A stretch of DNA of 64,000 nt, from contig CAJNDS010001635.1 in the NCBI GenBank assembly GCA_905221605.1, positions 605,001 through 669,000 on the forward strand. Direction: 5' to 3'. A program made the position numbers and the translations under genes. This DNA comes from Symbiodinium natans. Lineage: Eukaryota; Sar; Dinophyceae; Suessiales; Symbiodiniaceae. A model generated the notes under the pieces. The model was not told the origin of the DNA. It searched no databases and saw nothing but the letters and a program-made list of their open reading frames with translations. Below are positions 1 to 13,329 of this stretch, piece by piece. The first letter of the stretch is position 1; every line of letters begins with the position of its first letter.

Positions 1-119
1 AAGGCCCCACTTCGCAACGGCTTCAAGACATCAGTCGTGCAGGTCCCCGAAAGCTTCATGCAGACCTGTGCCTCGCAGCAGCCAGAGAAGCAGATCGCTG
101 AGGCAGGACCTGGGCAAAT

Positions 120-680
120 TCAATTTGGCTGTGAGTTTTTTTTCCGGGCTTGTAACAGGCACCGGGGGGTCCCTCCGCGACAAAGGTTTGTAACAGACCG
201 GCCGTGTCCGCGACAACCCCCCCCGCGACAAGGCTACAACCCCCCCCCCGGACAAGACAGCAATACCATTGAATTTTCTCATTGCCAATCTCGATGCGAC
301 CTTGATGCGTGTCTGCAGCAACTTTCACTCTCAGTCCGCGACAAGGCCTGCGACAGGGCGCGACATACCCGCGACAACCCGCGCGACTGCTCGAGCCAGC
401 AGGTGCCCACCCATAGAACAACCTTGAACGAGAAGCCCAGGGTTTATATTTACAGGGTTCAGGGTTTAATGGCTCTCCGGTAAAATCCCTGCGGTCCCTA
501 AACCCTTCATCCGAAACCCCAACCCTAAACCTAAGCCCTTTACCCTAAACCCTTACAAAACCCAACTAAGAAAATTGGGTTCAAAGTAGCGGCGCGACAA
601 AGGTATGAAACAACCTGCCCGCGACAAGGCTTGTAACAGAGGGAGGGGGGGACCCCCCGCGACAACCCGAGTTTTGACCC
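120..680. repeat. Degenerate GCGACAA-type short repeat
   Basis: Loose repeats built on GCGACAAGGCTTGTAACAG and variants (GCGACAAAGGTTTGTAACAG, CGCGACAACCC) recur about a dozen times, broken by C runs. Reading frames on both strands are by-products of the repeat. No gene is seen. Confidence 0.6.
485..560 (-). repeat. Degenerate telomere-like tract (CCCTAAA on +)
   Basis: Imperfect CCCTAAACCCT units. This is the first of many internal telomere-type tracts in the window; here the C-rich strand is on +. Confidence 0.6.
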
Positions 681-740
681 ACTGCCATTTCACGTCGGCA
701 GTGTGATTGACTTGACCCTCCGATGCCATGAGTCAACGTC

Positions 741-1168
741 CCCGAGATGCTTGCAGCCTTAAACTTCAACTCCCCCCCCCTCCTGCAGCCCTCCAGAAGC
801 AAACAGTTAAGGCTCTGAGATCCCTGCAGCCTCAAACTTCAACCCCCCCCCCCCTCGCCCAGCCCTCCAGAAGCAAACAGTTAAGGCCCCGAGATCCCTC
901 CAGCCCTCCAGAAACAAACAGTTAAGGCTCCGAGATGCCTGCAGCCTTAAACTTCACCCCCCCACCCCCTCCAGCCCTCCAGAAGCAAACAGTTAAGGCC
1001 CCGAGATCCCTGCAGCCTTAAACTTCAACCCCCCCCCTCCAGCCCTCCAGAAGCAAACAGTGAAGGCCCCCCGACATCCCTGCAGCCTTAAACTTCCCCC
1101 CCCCCCGCCCGGCGCTCCAGAAGCAAACAGTTAAGGCCCTGAGATCCCTGCAGCCTCAAACTTCACCC
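741..1168. repeat. ~70 bp tandem repeat, about six copies
   Basis: The block GAGATCCCTGCAGCCTTAAA, a poly-C run, then CCTCCAGAAGCAAACAG and TTAAGG, recurs six times. CAGTTAAGG-type anchors lie near 804, 878, 919, 990, 1058 and 1128, so the unit is about 70 bp with one short 41 bp copy. Poly-C length varies most. Confidence 0.8.
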
Positions 1169-1189
1169 CCCCCCCCCCAAACAAAAAAC

Positions 1190-3430
1190 AAGCGTGCAAA
1201 CAGAACTTGCTCGAAACGACAGCTAAAAACACGCACGCAAAAAAGTAAGCGGACATGCAAGTTCGTATTACTTGCCCTCTAAGTTCTTATAACTTCGCAT
1301 CGAGACGCCTCAAAGTAAGTCATTTCAACCCGCTATAAGTATTTGCATCTTCTCCAAGTTTCTAACATATCCCGTGTCTCCCCTAAGAACTTTAATTACA
1401 TCTCCTTTTGGTACTCTCCGTACCGTGCGACATCCATGAGTTTTGGCATCTACACGGGAGTACTGCAGGAATAGCACGGCGTGAAGAACGAACTTGAGTC
1501 ATGCACCAGCAATTGCCGCCCCGCCCACGAGGCCTCTAGGACTGCATCCATCATCCTGCATGAGTCTCTAAGGAGGCAGTGGCGAAGCTGCCAACACCCG
1601 CAATCCTGGGTGTCATGCTGAGCTGGAAGATTTGAGAGCTGAGATGAGTGCATCTTGATCCAAGTGCTGAGGTGTTGAGAGCGGCTTCTGGGGAGTCGAC
1701 TAGGGTCCGAAGGCCATGAGATATTTCGAACCTAAGTTTAATCTTTCAAGCTTTCGGAAGCGACTGGGTCTGAGTCGATTCGCTGCGTTGCTGTTGCCAG
1801 GGGGCCCCCAAGAGCATCGCTGTCCAGGCTGTGAGGCCCTCGGCCACCTCGTGTTTTGGAAACAGATCAAGAGTACTCACGCTGGTGTGCTATGTTCTGC
1901 AGTGGTTTCAGGAGGATGGCGGTGGGGCAGCCAATGCTGCAATGGGAAAGCAAAAATCAAAACCAAAAAAAAAGCATTCACATGACAGATGCCCCTGCCT
2001 AAGCTCTGTACTGTGTGTGCAGACTTGGAGCGACACAGACCTGTGAGTGCATGTCCGCATCCACAGTTGCTAGGCATATTTGTCCAATGACCTTCGCCTA
2101 GCGGCCTTCTCCTTCGAGAAGGACCCAGATGTTTGCACCTGATTCCTAAACGTTCGTTTGCCTTGCCAAAGTATTTGGAAGATACGCAGACAGGTTGAGT
2201 GGCAGCATGTTGAGATGGTGCCGACGGATCGAACTCCCCAATCACCGTTAAGCAGCGCTAAGCCCTTTGCCGCAGAAACCTGGGCGATGCTCAGCTTTCT
2301 GCCCGGATCTTGGATTCAACGTCCTGTGTGCTCTCGACTTGTGTCTTCAGCGCTGTCTGCCTTCGAGGTGCTACCAAACTGCTACAAAGAGTGGCGCCAG
2401 ATTTTGAGGCTCGACGCGTGTTTCCACCAGCGTTTCTGCGCAGAAGGGCAATTCGCTCAAGAGGTTGGAACAGGTTCTTTGGTGGACATTAGCTGGCTCG
2501 GAAGTGCTTTTTGAGGCTGCCCCGCGAGTTTCACCAATGTTCACGCTGGCCTTGCTGCATCAGCCTCAGAACACGGAGTGACTTCACTACGAAAGTTGTG
2601 TGGAAAGTGAGTCAGTATTTGTGCGAGTAGGGTGCTTCACCTGCCCTAAGATCTGCAGGATTCGGACGCTGCGTGACATTTTCCGACCATGGTGCTTTGG
2701 CAGTGGTTGGAGGGCAGTTGCCTGAAGCTCAGCGTTGAATGTGTTGAACATCGGCTTGATCATGCTCCATAATCTACATTCGGACGACCCTGGACGACCT
2801 GAGGGCTTCCCTTGTGCGATGATGGAGTCCGTGCAAGCCTAAGAGAAGCCCCGATGCCCTCGGGGGGTTTACGAAAATAAGGGCGCGCTTTTCAGTCTGT
2901 GTTTCTTTGGCGCTTCGAAGGCTCCCTCCGGAACAACAGCATTCACAAGTGCGCTCCCCGCGCTCCCCTGCACAGCATGCGGCGCTCACAATTCCACAAT
3001 CAGGAAGTGACCAAGAAGGTGACCACAAGCAATCGTGACAGCCTTTCGGAGGTACGGCGCAAGGGCCAATGTGGACATGCCCTACGCGGCTTTTCTTTGG
3101 CGTGGAAGTGGGCTGCAGTCAGTACTGAATGTTTTCCGCATCTACAGAGCGTACTGCCTGCGCAGTGGCTTCGCTCCGCAAACTGTTTTTGAACAAGACT
3201 GTGTCCATACCTGCTTGCGACTAGCCTGCGCAGTGCATTCAGCACTGCTGCACTCGCTTTTACTGCCCTGCACAGTAGAATCGTGGAAAAAACCGAAAGA
3301 ATCCTCAACATGTACGAGCGCAAGCAACTATCAAATCATAACCCCAGGCCACGAAAATGCTGCGCCTGCCACTACAAAAGCACTTAAATGATAGGCGAAA
3401 CGCGTGAAGGTTCTTGTGAATTTTAGGCAC
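1190..3430. other. No recognisable gene
   Basis: Frames of 60-120 codons occur on both strands but overlap one another and show no motif. A half copy of a foldback end (GGGTTTACGAAAATAAGGG) lies at 2861-2882. Nothing else can be supported. Confidence 0.5.
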
Positions 3431-3471
3431 AACTCAAACACTGAACCCTAAACCCTGAACCCTCAATTCAG

Positions 3472-4667
<1,196 letters not shown>

Positions 4668-4755
4668 GAGGGTTGGAGAGCGTCGGAGAGCAGGGTGGAG
4701 TGGAGTATTCGCTTGCTTGGAAGAATGTCACTGAGATTGATGCCCTGCCAAATTC

Positions 4756-4844
4756 GACGTTCCCCTACTGACAGTCCTTAATCGGGATCATAAAAGGGGT
4801 ACCAGAATCCCTTTTTAGGACTGTGAGAATAAAGGGAACATTCC
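4756..4844. mobile_element. Foldback element, family 1, copy a
   Basis: Left end GACGTTCCCCTACTGACAGT and right end ACTGTGAG..AAAGGGAACATTCC are inverted copies. The core has CCTTAATCGGGAT and ATCCCTTTTTAGG. The pattern matches copies at 16.5, 26.4 and 45.9 kb. It is non-coding and MITE-like. Confidence 0.6.
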
Positions 4845-4849
4845 AATGG

Positions 4850-5440
4850 GAGTACTTGGGGTGGAGTAGAGTGCACTTAGTGTGGAGCGGAGTGGTGGAG
4901 ATTGAATGCTGAGCAAGTGCTACGAGGCATAGATCACGTACAACCTCACCGGATCTTATATGAGATGATGGTGATGTGCCAAGAGTTCGAGTGAACTGAG
5001 GCGATTGCAGCACCTTGTCTTTGCAGCCAAGGCCTTCAAATCCAGGTCAAGGCTCCAGGGATTGCCTTGAGTTTGCCGCTCTGGGACCTGAAAGGCAGAT
5101 CGGCTGCAATGAGAGAGTGGGTGGAATCATACTTGGCATACTCGCGTTTTCCGTGTGTAGGGCTTCTCTTGAGTTGCCCTTTGCTAGCTCAGGATGGATT
5201 CAGATTCCTCTGTGCGAGACGACACTGGGACTTGACTTTGGCATGCGGTCACGGATTCTCTAGAAGCAAAAGGAGTCAGCCGACGATGGCAGCACGGACC
5301 TGCCTTCGGCTGGGTCTCTGCTCCAGGGTGAGCCTCATCAGCCTGTGCCTGGACCTGGCGTGTTGTAGATGAGATTATATCGTTGTGACGCGGCTTGTTA
5401 GCTACTTCTATGAAATCCTGGAAATGATTCATTTCCGAAA
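4850..5440. other. No recognisable gene
   Basis: Overlapping frames of 80-110 codons on both strands (5015-5372 on +, 5184-5513 on -) have no recognisable motif. Confidence 0.4.
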
Positions 5441-5449
5441 ACAATGCGA

Positions 5450-5722
5450 ATAAAATGTAATCCAAAAAGCGAAAAAAAGCCCAACTACTCAAAATATGCA
5501 AAAACAATGACAAAAAAAAGACCCTTAAGCAAACAAAAAAATGACTCTAAAAAAGCAAGAAAAATGTGTGCTTTTGTTTTGTTTGTTTTCGTTGTTTGTG
5601 GCTGCTGGGTCGCTTTTTGGGTCGCTTTTTATTCGCTTTTTTCTCGCTTCTTTTTCGCGTTTTTTTAGGAAAAAAGCGAAAAAAAAGCGACAAAAAATCA
5701 GCGACCCAAAAAGCGACGTGTT
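5450..5722. repeat. AT-rich foldback with GTCGCTTTTTGGGTCGCT ends
   Basis: GTCGCTTTTTGGGTCGCT near 5610 is matched in inverse by AGCGACCCAAAAAGCGAC near 5700-5718. The interior is runs of A or T punctuated by TCGC/GCGA, giving a ~110 bp imperfect hairpin. A related half (AAAAAGCGAAAAAAAGCCC) lies at 5463-5482. Confidence 0.6.
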
Positions 5723-5729
5723 GCCTTTT

Positions 5730-6880
5730 TCGCTGCATTTAACTCTCCATAATATGTCTCTATCTTAAGCTGCAGCTAAAGTTTAGAGTGTGTGAATTTC
5801 TCCGTCCCCCCTCCCTCTCCCTTTTTTGCCAGGAGGCGGACAAAATGGGGCCTCCAAGCGTGTGGGAGCCTGCTCCTCGCAGGATACCATGCGCAGTGGA
5901 AGTGTGAACAGACGCCTCATGAGGCCAAACAAGAAGACCCACGAGACTTTCAGGCACCCGGAGAGCCGTCTGGCCCGATGCGTCCGAGGTTTTCTTGAAG
6001 CGTAATTTGTTGCCCAATTCAGGATGCCCAGCCCCTCAAGAACTACATCTTTGGGCCCGCACTTGGCGCGGCACTGAGCTGCTAAGAATTCTGTCCCACA
6101 TAGCCGAGAGATTCGTTTCATGGGGCTTCTGGGCTACCATTCTTTCAGGGGGTTTGGATCTCGTGCACTTTGCTTTCAACTTGAAAACAACTCCCTCTCT
6201 CCAGGACGGCAGCTTTTTGGCATTTCCGGCGAAGTCTTTTTCGGGAAAGCCAAAACGGCCAGACGCAGCGACGCCCATATGAAGAAGGCGGACAATTCAG
6301 GACTTCCCTCTTCTTCCCTCTTTGACGTGGAGGGCGCAACGACTGCCCGCTTGCACAACTCTATCTCGTCACTTGTCTCTTGCCAGGGCTGAAAGTGCAG
6401 TGCAGTTTCTTGTTTCAAAAAGGCACGCTGCCCAACTGTGGAGAATCGAGAAGCCTGTTCAGGTTGGACGCAAAAGTTGTTAAACGAAAACAGAGCAACC
6501 GGACTGGGACAGCCTGCTCGGCACAAGCCATCCCAAAGCCAATGACCCGAGTGCCGTTTTGCGCTGCTCCGCTGCTCAGTTCCCCTGCCCCTGCGCGAAG
6601 GAGTAAAACGAGGGCTGCTGCTGGGGTGTTAAGGGGTGGGAGACAAGCTGCGCTGTAACAGCCTCCAGCGTCGCATGTTTGAAGAGCACGCGTTGCCAGA
6701 AGAGCGATGCTCAACGGCATCCGATTGGAATCTCTCACTTGAACGACCTCCCAGCAAGCAGATCGTTTTGCTTAATCAGCTGCGAGCCCACACAAAAGAG
6801 GACCCGTAATCTAAACCACAACTGATCGCGAAGCATCACCAACAGATGTAGTTGCCTGCCTAAGGCGAAGGCACCGCCTA
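5730..6880. other. No recognisable gene
   Basis: Many overlapping frames of 60-116 codons occur on both strands with no motif, and no repeat stands out. Confidence 0.4.
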
Positions 6881-6887
6881 CGGGAAG

Positions 6888-7826
6888 GTGCAACTTTGCA
6901 GGCGCGAGCGGGCAGGTTCAAGATTAAGATTGGACGCTGTACAACGTTTCTGTTGCAGGCACATGCCCACCGGCAAAACCGCAGCAGCAAAAATTCTCTC
7001 TAAAGAGAGAATTCCAGAGGCTGGCCGAACACTTCCTCGGCAGCCGGGCTCCCTCAATACGGGGTGCAACTTCCGGATCTGGTTGAAACTGTTTCGGCTT
7101 GCAGCGAAAGACTCATTCTATGCACTAGTTCTTCAACTTGCAAGCAGGTCCTCCGCTCTCGAGAGGTAGAGCTGCACTCCAGGATGAGGCGCCCGCTTTG
7201 CCATGAGTATGCGAAAGCACGTTTGTGCGCAGTTGAGGTGTTGCGGTCATACCCCGAAGCAGCCCTTCCTGATGTTGCTTCAACCGCATGGGTGGGGAGC
7301 TGGTTGATGAAGTCGTAACAACCGGCGTTCTCGTGGCGTTTGCTTGTCCGAGCGGCGGCCTTGTCCAGGGCACACATGATTGTAGTTTAGAAGAACAACC
7401 TTGGAATCCAAAAAATGCAGTTGTGAATTGTGAACGCGAGGCACCGCTGCATCAAAATTGCTGACTTCGGCTTGAGCAATGCGCGCAGCCCGGAATCACG
7501 CTACGATGTCACATCAACGTAACGTACAAAGAGCCATCTTGTCTGGACTGCGCAGCACTTCGATGACGATCGGCTATTGATGACAATGTGCGGAAATGGC
7601 GTGCGGCTCGGTGCCGGCAATGGTGCTGCAGTCACCTACCCTCTGTCTCCATTATAACAAAAGCTAAGGTCACACTGCGCCCGAAGTGTTTCGAGGACAA
7701 GGTCTGCTACCGAGATCCACCTTGCAGTAGATCTTGCATAGCCATAACATCCAATGTGAGGCTACGACCCGCAAGCGTGTGATATGTGGAGCTGCGGTGT
7801 CACACTTTCCGCCACAGCCTTGAAAA
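6888..7826 (+). pseudogene. AMPK/SNF1-like Ser/Thr protein kinase, decayed or intron-broken
   Basis: Kinase subdomains appear in the right order in different frames. Subdomain II is HMPTGKTAAAKILSKERI (about 6960-7013), with the ATP-binding Lys in AAAKIL. Then LKLFR (about 7083-7100), as in subdomain III/IV of AMPK relatives. Subdomain V is MGGELVDEVVTTGVL (about 7288-7332). NPKNAVVN (about 7411-7434) sits where KPENVLVN is expected. Subdomain VII is IKIADFGLSN (about 7451-7480), with the Mg-binding Asp of DFG. CGSVPAMVL near 7602 may be a relic of the activation segment before APE. Subdomain IX is YDPQACDMWSCGVTL (7763-7807). The HRD catalytic loop is not visible and frames shift several times, so I call it a pseudogene. 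Some breaks could be introns: CAG or GAG precedes the pieces at 6958 and 7760. The DFGLSN and DMWSCGV signatures point to the CAMK/AMPK group; this is family knowledge, not a search. Confidence 0.65.
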
Positions 7827-8079
7827 TCCCAGACCTGTGCCCAAGCCCATCAAGCTGCGACGGGCTGTCCATGCTCTTTGCCGCTGAGGCCATGGTTTAT
7901 GGCCACCGGTCCGCGCCGTGCCTCTCACTGAGTGTCAAGGACCGGGTTAATTCTTTGACTGTCAAATGCCAAATACAGGACAGGAGGTGCTTCATGGTGA
8001 TGTTGCATCCGAAAGCCTTCATGCCGCATAATTTGACACTAAGTATTCCCCACCCTCAGTGGGGTTGTTAGACTGGTAG

Positions 8080-11000
8080 GACAGCTATTGTGGCCACACG
8101 CGAGATAGCACAGGAACGAGGACAGATAGGTGGAGGACGGATATGGGAGGACACACATGAGGAGAGATACTTGCACCGCAAAACATGCGGCCAGCAGGCC
8201 TAGTGCAAGTGGCCACGAAGCGGCAAACACAGCGATTGCACCGGAAAATAGCCACCACATAGCGGCCAGCAGGCTTCTCGGGTTGGCGATTGCATCGCAA
8301 AACAGTGGCCACATTCCTGAATCAATCTTAAAGGCAGCGCTTGGTTTATGAACATGTCATGCTACAAAGGCCAGCTGAGCTTCGGTTCCATCAGCAAAAG
8401 TGGATTGAGCTTGTTGTATTGCGACAGTGGACAAGGCGAATCTGCTTTCCCCGTCGGAACTTTTAGTCTCAGTAGAATGGGTGTGCCCGGCAAGTATACA
8501 CTTTGGGACGGAGGAGTAGCGCTCAAGTACACCCCTTCGTCAGGACCTCATTGCCAACCTGCTAGCAGTTGACCCTGCCAAGCGTTTCACGATTGCTGAT
8601 GTCCGGCGCTCGAAGCCTCGTGGTTCAGGGCCGGCCCAGGGTCTCAAATGTCAAAGTGTTTGGGTCGGGGTAGGTCGTGTTGGTCGAGAGCATCACCAGA
8701 GAACAGGGCTACACCTACATGCTTTTAAACGCCCCCCCCCCCCCCCCCACCCAAGGTGCGGGCTCATGCATGGTACCGTCAGATGGCCGAGGCCAAACCA
8801 TTTGCAAACTGAGGGTTAGGGTTTAGGGTTTACGGTCCTCACTGCATTGTTTCCCCCGTTTTTGATGCCGATTCGCTCCTTTCCGTGTTTGGCTTTCAAA
8901 AGGCTTCGCTGTCGGGGCTGCGTGGCAACCTTAAACGAAGCCCAGCCAGCAGTTGTGCGTGGCGCAGGCAAGAAGAATCCTTAAACCCGAAACCCTAAAT
9001 CCTTGTGAAGTGTACCCTGGCTTCCCGTCTTGTTTTCCACCACCAAGGTCAAGTCCGTGAGTCCTGCGCCGACTGCTAACGTGATGCCTGCCTTGCAGAG
9101 CGACAGCGGTGGACCTGCGTACAAAAAAGCAGAGGACCGAGATCTCCCGTCGAAGCTACAGGCCTGCAGGCGCCCCGGGCATCCCAAGAAAGTTTATCTT
9201 CAGAAACCCTGGCTGCTCGCAGCGTCGCAGGAAGCACACTTTTCGGTTTAGACCGAAGGCCCAATATCGCATTGCGTGCGCAGTCGGGATCCGCTACAAA
9301 ACTTTGTCACACTTGCCTTATGAAGCCTCAGCTTCTGCAGCCTCAGCTTCTTGGAATAGATCTTCCGACACCCCGGCAAAAACTCCCAAAGCTCACCTGC
9401 CACATTGAGAGATATCGAGTAGTCATCCCGTGTGCCAGGGCTGTTTCCAGATACTCCCTGCGGCCTGATGCCGCTAATTAGCATCCGAGCAAAGGTACTC
9501 CTTGCAATCCTGCGCTGAACCCTCGTGTCACAAAAAGGGCCATCGTCTGCCGCAACTGGGTGAGAAAGTTGCAAGGTGCAGACTTCCAGCAACGGCTCAA
9601 GAAATCACTAGACATGACATGAGGATTGCTCGGGTCGTGGGCCGCGGCAGACTGCTTGCAGCCTTTGGGACCGCACACGTGGGCGTGAGGTTCAGGGTCT
9701 AGGGTCTGTCTGGGGCCCCAAGCAACATCGATGATAAGGTTTCGTACGGCTTCCGGCAAGCATGTTTATCAAGGACAGTGTATGGAAGATACGTGCCACA
9801 CTTAACCTCAATAAACCCCGAGCCCGCAAGCCCAGACGTGTAGTTGGCTAATGCTTGCGAAGGGCTGCGGACGCAGTACAGGGACGTCAGGAACTCTTGA
9901 GCACTGGGGTCGAAGGAGGCTGCGAAGCTGGGAAGTCTAAAGGCCAAAAGCGATGCCAGGAACTCGTTGGTTTAGGTTTTACGGTTCAGCCTTTGAGGCT
10001 TGGATTCTTTGGCCTTCATGAACTTCAGTCTATACCAAAAGCTGCCAGCTGTGTCTCTTCGACGTGCTTCCAGCAGGTGCATGGGGTTCACCAGGGGGGA
10101 AGAGATCATTGACGTCACCGATTGCTGTGAACTGACCTCCGTAAATCCTTTCGACACTTCAATTGACAACAATCATCTGGCAACCATGGCACATCCCGAA
10201 TCATCATCCCAACATCCCTGAACTCCCTAGCTCGGACCTTAGACTTCCAACTCGAGATCTACCACTGCTACAGTAGCAGGCAGTACCTCTGCTACAATAT
10301 CGCTTTACTGCCACCACTACTCTCCTACTACAATTCCTGCATGCACTCAGAGAACAGAACCACAAGTCCCAAGCGCTTGGCTCAAGTTCGTTTGGGAAGC
10401 CCGCTGTTTGGATTCGTTGCTGTGTGTGTGCCATGGCTTTCAAGGAGTCCTGGGGTTGGTATGGTGGTAGGGGCGTTCTCAAAGTTTCCCGTCTGGCGTG
10501 CGCAGCAGAGAAGCATGGCAGAGCAACATGATGTCTACAGCCGTCACAGATGCATGGGTTTAGACGGGTGCACAGAAACGCCTGACAGTCCCAAGGCTTA
10601 ACAACCGTGATCGCCGAAGCTTCAGCTGTTGCTAACTCCCGCAAACGCCACACCCGAATGCACAGTCCTAGACTTATACCATTGAGAGAATAGAGAGATG
10701 CGGACCTAAGCTTTATCGCTAAACTCCCGTGGGTCGCCCTGGCTCTTGCCAGGGCTTGGGCATTTAGTTTCAGGAACTTGCCATTCGGCAAAGTTTCGTT
10801 CGCTTTTGTTCAGTGGCTCAGCCGAAGAGGACATGCCAAGACCGTGTTTAGAGACATAGCCAATGCTCAGTTTGCAACAAGCAGTCAACACCCTGTTTGA
10901 GACTTCGTGAGACAGAAAAAGAGTTCAAAGAGGGCTTCAGGGTTCAAGAGTTGGAAAGGGTGTTCAGAACCTTCTTCCCCGATGTACCAGAAAAACAGAC

Positions 11001-11090
11001 TGTGATTAAACTCAAGCAACAATGATTTCTTGCCAGGGGCGCCTTTTAGCCTTCTAAATCCAAGCTCTTCAGAAACGTAAGATCGCGCAA
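8080..11090. other. No recognisable gene
   Basis: Contains a C-homopolymer (about 8731-8749), a short TTTAGGG tract (8813-8832) and a short direct repeat (GCGATTGCA and GTGGCCAC motifs, 8190-8315). Frames of 60-195 codons overlap on both strands without motifs. The longest (10204-10791, minus, 195 codons) has no recognisable domain. Confidence 0.4.
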
Positions 11091-11094
11091 AATC

Positions 11095-11690
11095 CCAAGA
11101 TGCCGCAGGCCGCCGAGATTGCCGACAGCGAGGCAGCGGAAGCGGTTCGTGCCAAGACAATCTCAGCGAAGGTTCGGGGCATTGTGGCGTAACGGTCGAC
11201 ACCTCTGCGTTCACAGTTTCAGGAAATGCGGGCGTTCTGGCCCGGGGTGCATCCATGCCCATGCTGGGTTGAGGAAGGCTTGGCTACGCAAGGTCCGAGC
11301 AGCTGTTGTGAGTTTCTGCGCTTCTGACTTGGCAAGTCGTGACACAGGCACGAAGGGCACCCTGCAGCGCCAGAGCTCTTGTACATTCCCCACCTTCCCA
11401 TAGCCGCTTTGTAGCCTTGATCCTGAAGCTGAGGGCTCCAAGCGTCTTAATCCCCCGCAGACACGGATTGCTCTAACATCCTCTCCCCAAGACCCGGCAG
11501 TTTGAAGGGGCGCTGCAGCAGGCATTTGGGATTGACGATTGCGGACCTTCAGATTTACAGAGTATACTATAGTAAAAGTAACAAGAGTAACCCCGCTAAA
11601 CTAAACCGCTGCAGAGGCGCGCCAGTTGTTTGACTGGACCCTCCTGGAGGCAAGGAGCTGGTAGTCCTACACGCAACATGGAAAGTTGAC
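11095..11690 (+). repeat. Segmental repeat, copy 1, with exon-like piece
   Basis: Shares GAAGCGGTTCGTGCCAAGAC, GTTTCAGGAA..GCGGGCGTTC and CTTCAGATTTACAGAGTATA with copies 2 and 3. The segment at about 11101-11192 reads AEIADSEAAEAVRAKTISA before a stop, a conserved piece found in all three copies. The protein family is not recognised. Confidence 0.7.
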
Positions 11691-12244
11691 CTTTTCATTG
11701 CGACAAGGCAAATCACTGCAGGGGAAGCCTTTTAGGAGGTCGACCCGTTTCCCTCGGGCGAAGCAATCGCTAAGTGATCAGTGTTGCAAATGCAAACCGA
11801 TATTCTGTAGGGAATGCATGGGCTTGTTGACACTGTCGCCGCTGTGTCGTAAAGCTTGATTCCGTGTTTTGCTTGCGTTTGGCGGTGACCCTTCAGCAAC
11901 CATGTTGGATGATGTTGTCAGGCATGTTGAGCCCAAGCCTTCCCTGGGGATTTCGATACTTGTGTACTGCTTTTTGCTGTTTTTCGTAGCTGACTGTAAA
12001 ATCCATGCGTTCATTGGGGGGAAGGGCGGTCGACTTTGTCAACTTCCTGAATCCTCTGCGTTCATTGGGCATGTAGCTTGCTGGCTTTGAGATGGTCTCG
12101 AGAGGGTTGCAAACAGTTTTCACGGAGTTTTGCGACGTGTTTGCGAAGGTTTGAGAAGGGTTGCAGAAGACGCGAAACAGCTTAAGTGGAAACTTGTTGA
12201 ATGTGTTTAGGAAGGCTGCTTCAAGGAGGATGTAAAACGAGTAC

Positions 12245-12985
12245 AAAAAGGGCTGGAAGGCTTGATCGAGTTCGAAAGAGCTTTTTCAGATTGCCTATGA
12301 CCCCACGCCGCAGACAGCGTATGCTGAGGTATCCGAAGCGGTTCGTGCCAAGACAATCTCAGCGATGGTTCGGGGATGTTCGGGGAACGGAAATTAAATA
12401 CAAAGCGAAATGATCCAGAAAACAGGATGGCAGATCATCGCTCATACATACCTCGCAGTATATGCTGCGTTCATGGCATAGGGACTTCATCCAGACAGTT
12501 TCAGGAATTGCGGGCGTTCCGGCCCGGGGTGCATCCATGCACATGCTGGGTTGAGGAGGGCTTGGCTACACAAGGTCCGAGCACTTGTTGTGAGTTTCTG
12601 TGGTTCTGACTGGCAAGTAGTGACACAGGCACGAAGGGCACCCAGCGAGAAAGCCTTGTGAGTCCTGCCCGCTTTACCGAACCGTCTGAGCACGCTTAGT
12701 GGCCTCTTTGGCTCTCATGCTCAACTTGCTCCTGCAGCACCAGACCGCTTGTACATTCTCCACCTTCTTGTAGCCGCTTTGTAGCCAGCAGGCATTTGGG
12801 ATTGACGACTGGGGACCTTCAGATTTACAGAGTATACTTTAGTAAAAGTAACAAGAGTAACCCCGCCAAAACGCTGCGGAGGCGTACCAGTTCTTTGACT
12901 GGACCCTCCTGGAGGCAAGGAGCTGGTAGTCCTAGTGGACATTGTGAGAGGAGTGTGAGTTTGGTGAGGGGGCTGGAAGGCTTGA
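12245..12985 (+). repeat. Segmental repeat, copy 2
   Basis: A diverged copy of 11095-11690 about 1.2 kb downstream. In frame it reads AYAEVSEAVRAKTISAMVRG. CTTCAGATTTACAGAGTATA recurs near 12818 with the same downstream order. The block GGCTGGAAGGCTTGATCGAG occurs at about 12250 and 12970, so the unit is itself tandem. Confidence 0.7.
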
Positions 12986-12999
12986 TCGAGTTCGAAAGA

Positions 13000-13260
13000 G
13001 TTTTGTCAGATTGCCTATGACCCCAAAGACGCCGCAGGTCGCCGAGGCGGCACATGCTGAGGTATCCGAAGCGGTTCGTGCCAAGACAATCTCAGCGATG
13101 GTTCGGGGCATTGTGGGTTCATTGTCGATGCTCTGGGTTCATGGCATAGCCTAGGGACATCATCCAAACAGTTTCAGGGTTTGCGGGGATTCCGGCACGG
13201 TGTGCATCCACTGCACGTGCTGGATTGAGCAAGGCTTGGCTACACACATGTTCTGGGGCG
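13000..13260 (+). repeat. Segmental repeat, partial copy 3
   Basis: Reads TPKTPQVAEAAHAEVSEAV, then RAKTISAMVRGIVGS, before degenerating. This is the longest continuous version of the exon-like piece. The later block (GTTTCAGGGTTTGCGGGGAT) is more diverged than in copies 1 and 2. Confidence 0.6.
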
Positions 13261-13329
13261 CTTGGATGTTGGGTTTTGTCTGTCTCTAGGATAAAACCGG
13301 GATGACGGCTCAAAAGCAAAGCAACGGCC

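Noticed and set aside
2225-2260. tRNA-like GTTCGATCC on the minus strand
   Set aside because: The T-arm bases around it do not pair and no D or anticodon arm could be drawn.
5320-5345. CTGATGA on the minus strand near 5336 with a GGCTC/GAGC stem
   Set aside because: The following core reads AGAGAC rather than GAAAC, and no matching outer stems were found.
10376-10385. TTGGCTCAAG as a spliced-leader relic
   Set aside because: Only ten bases match; this is expected by chance about once in eight such windows, and no supporting context is seen.
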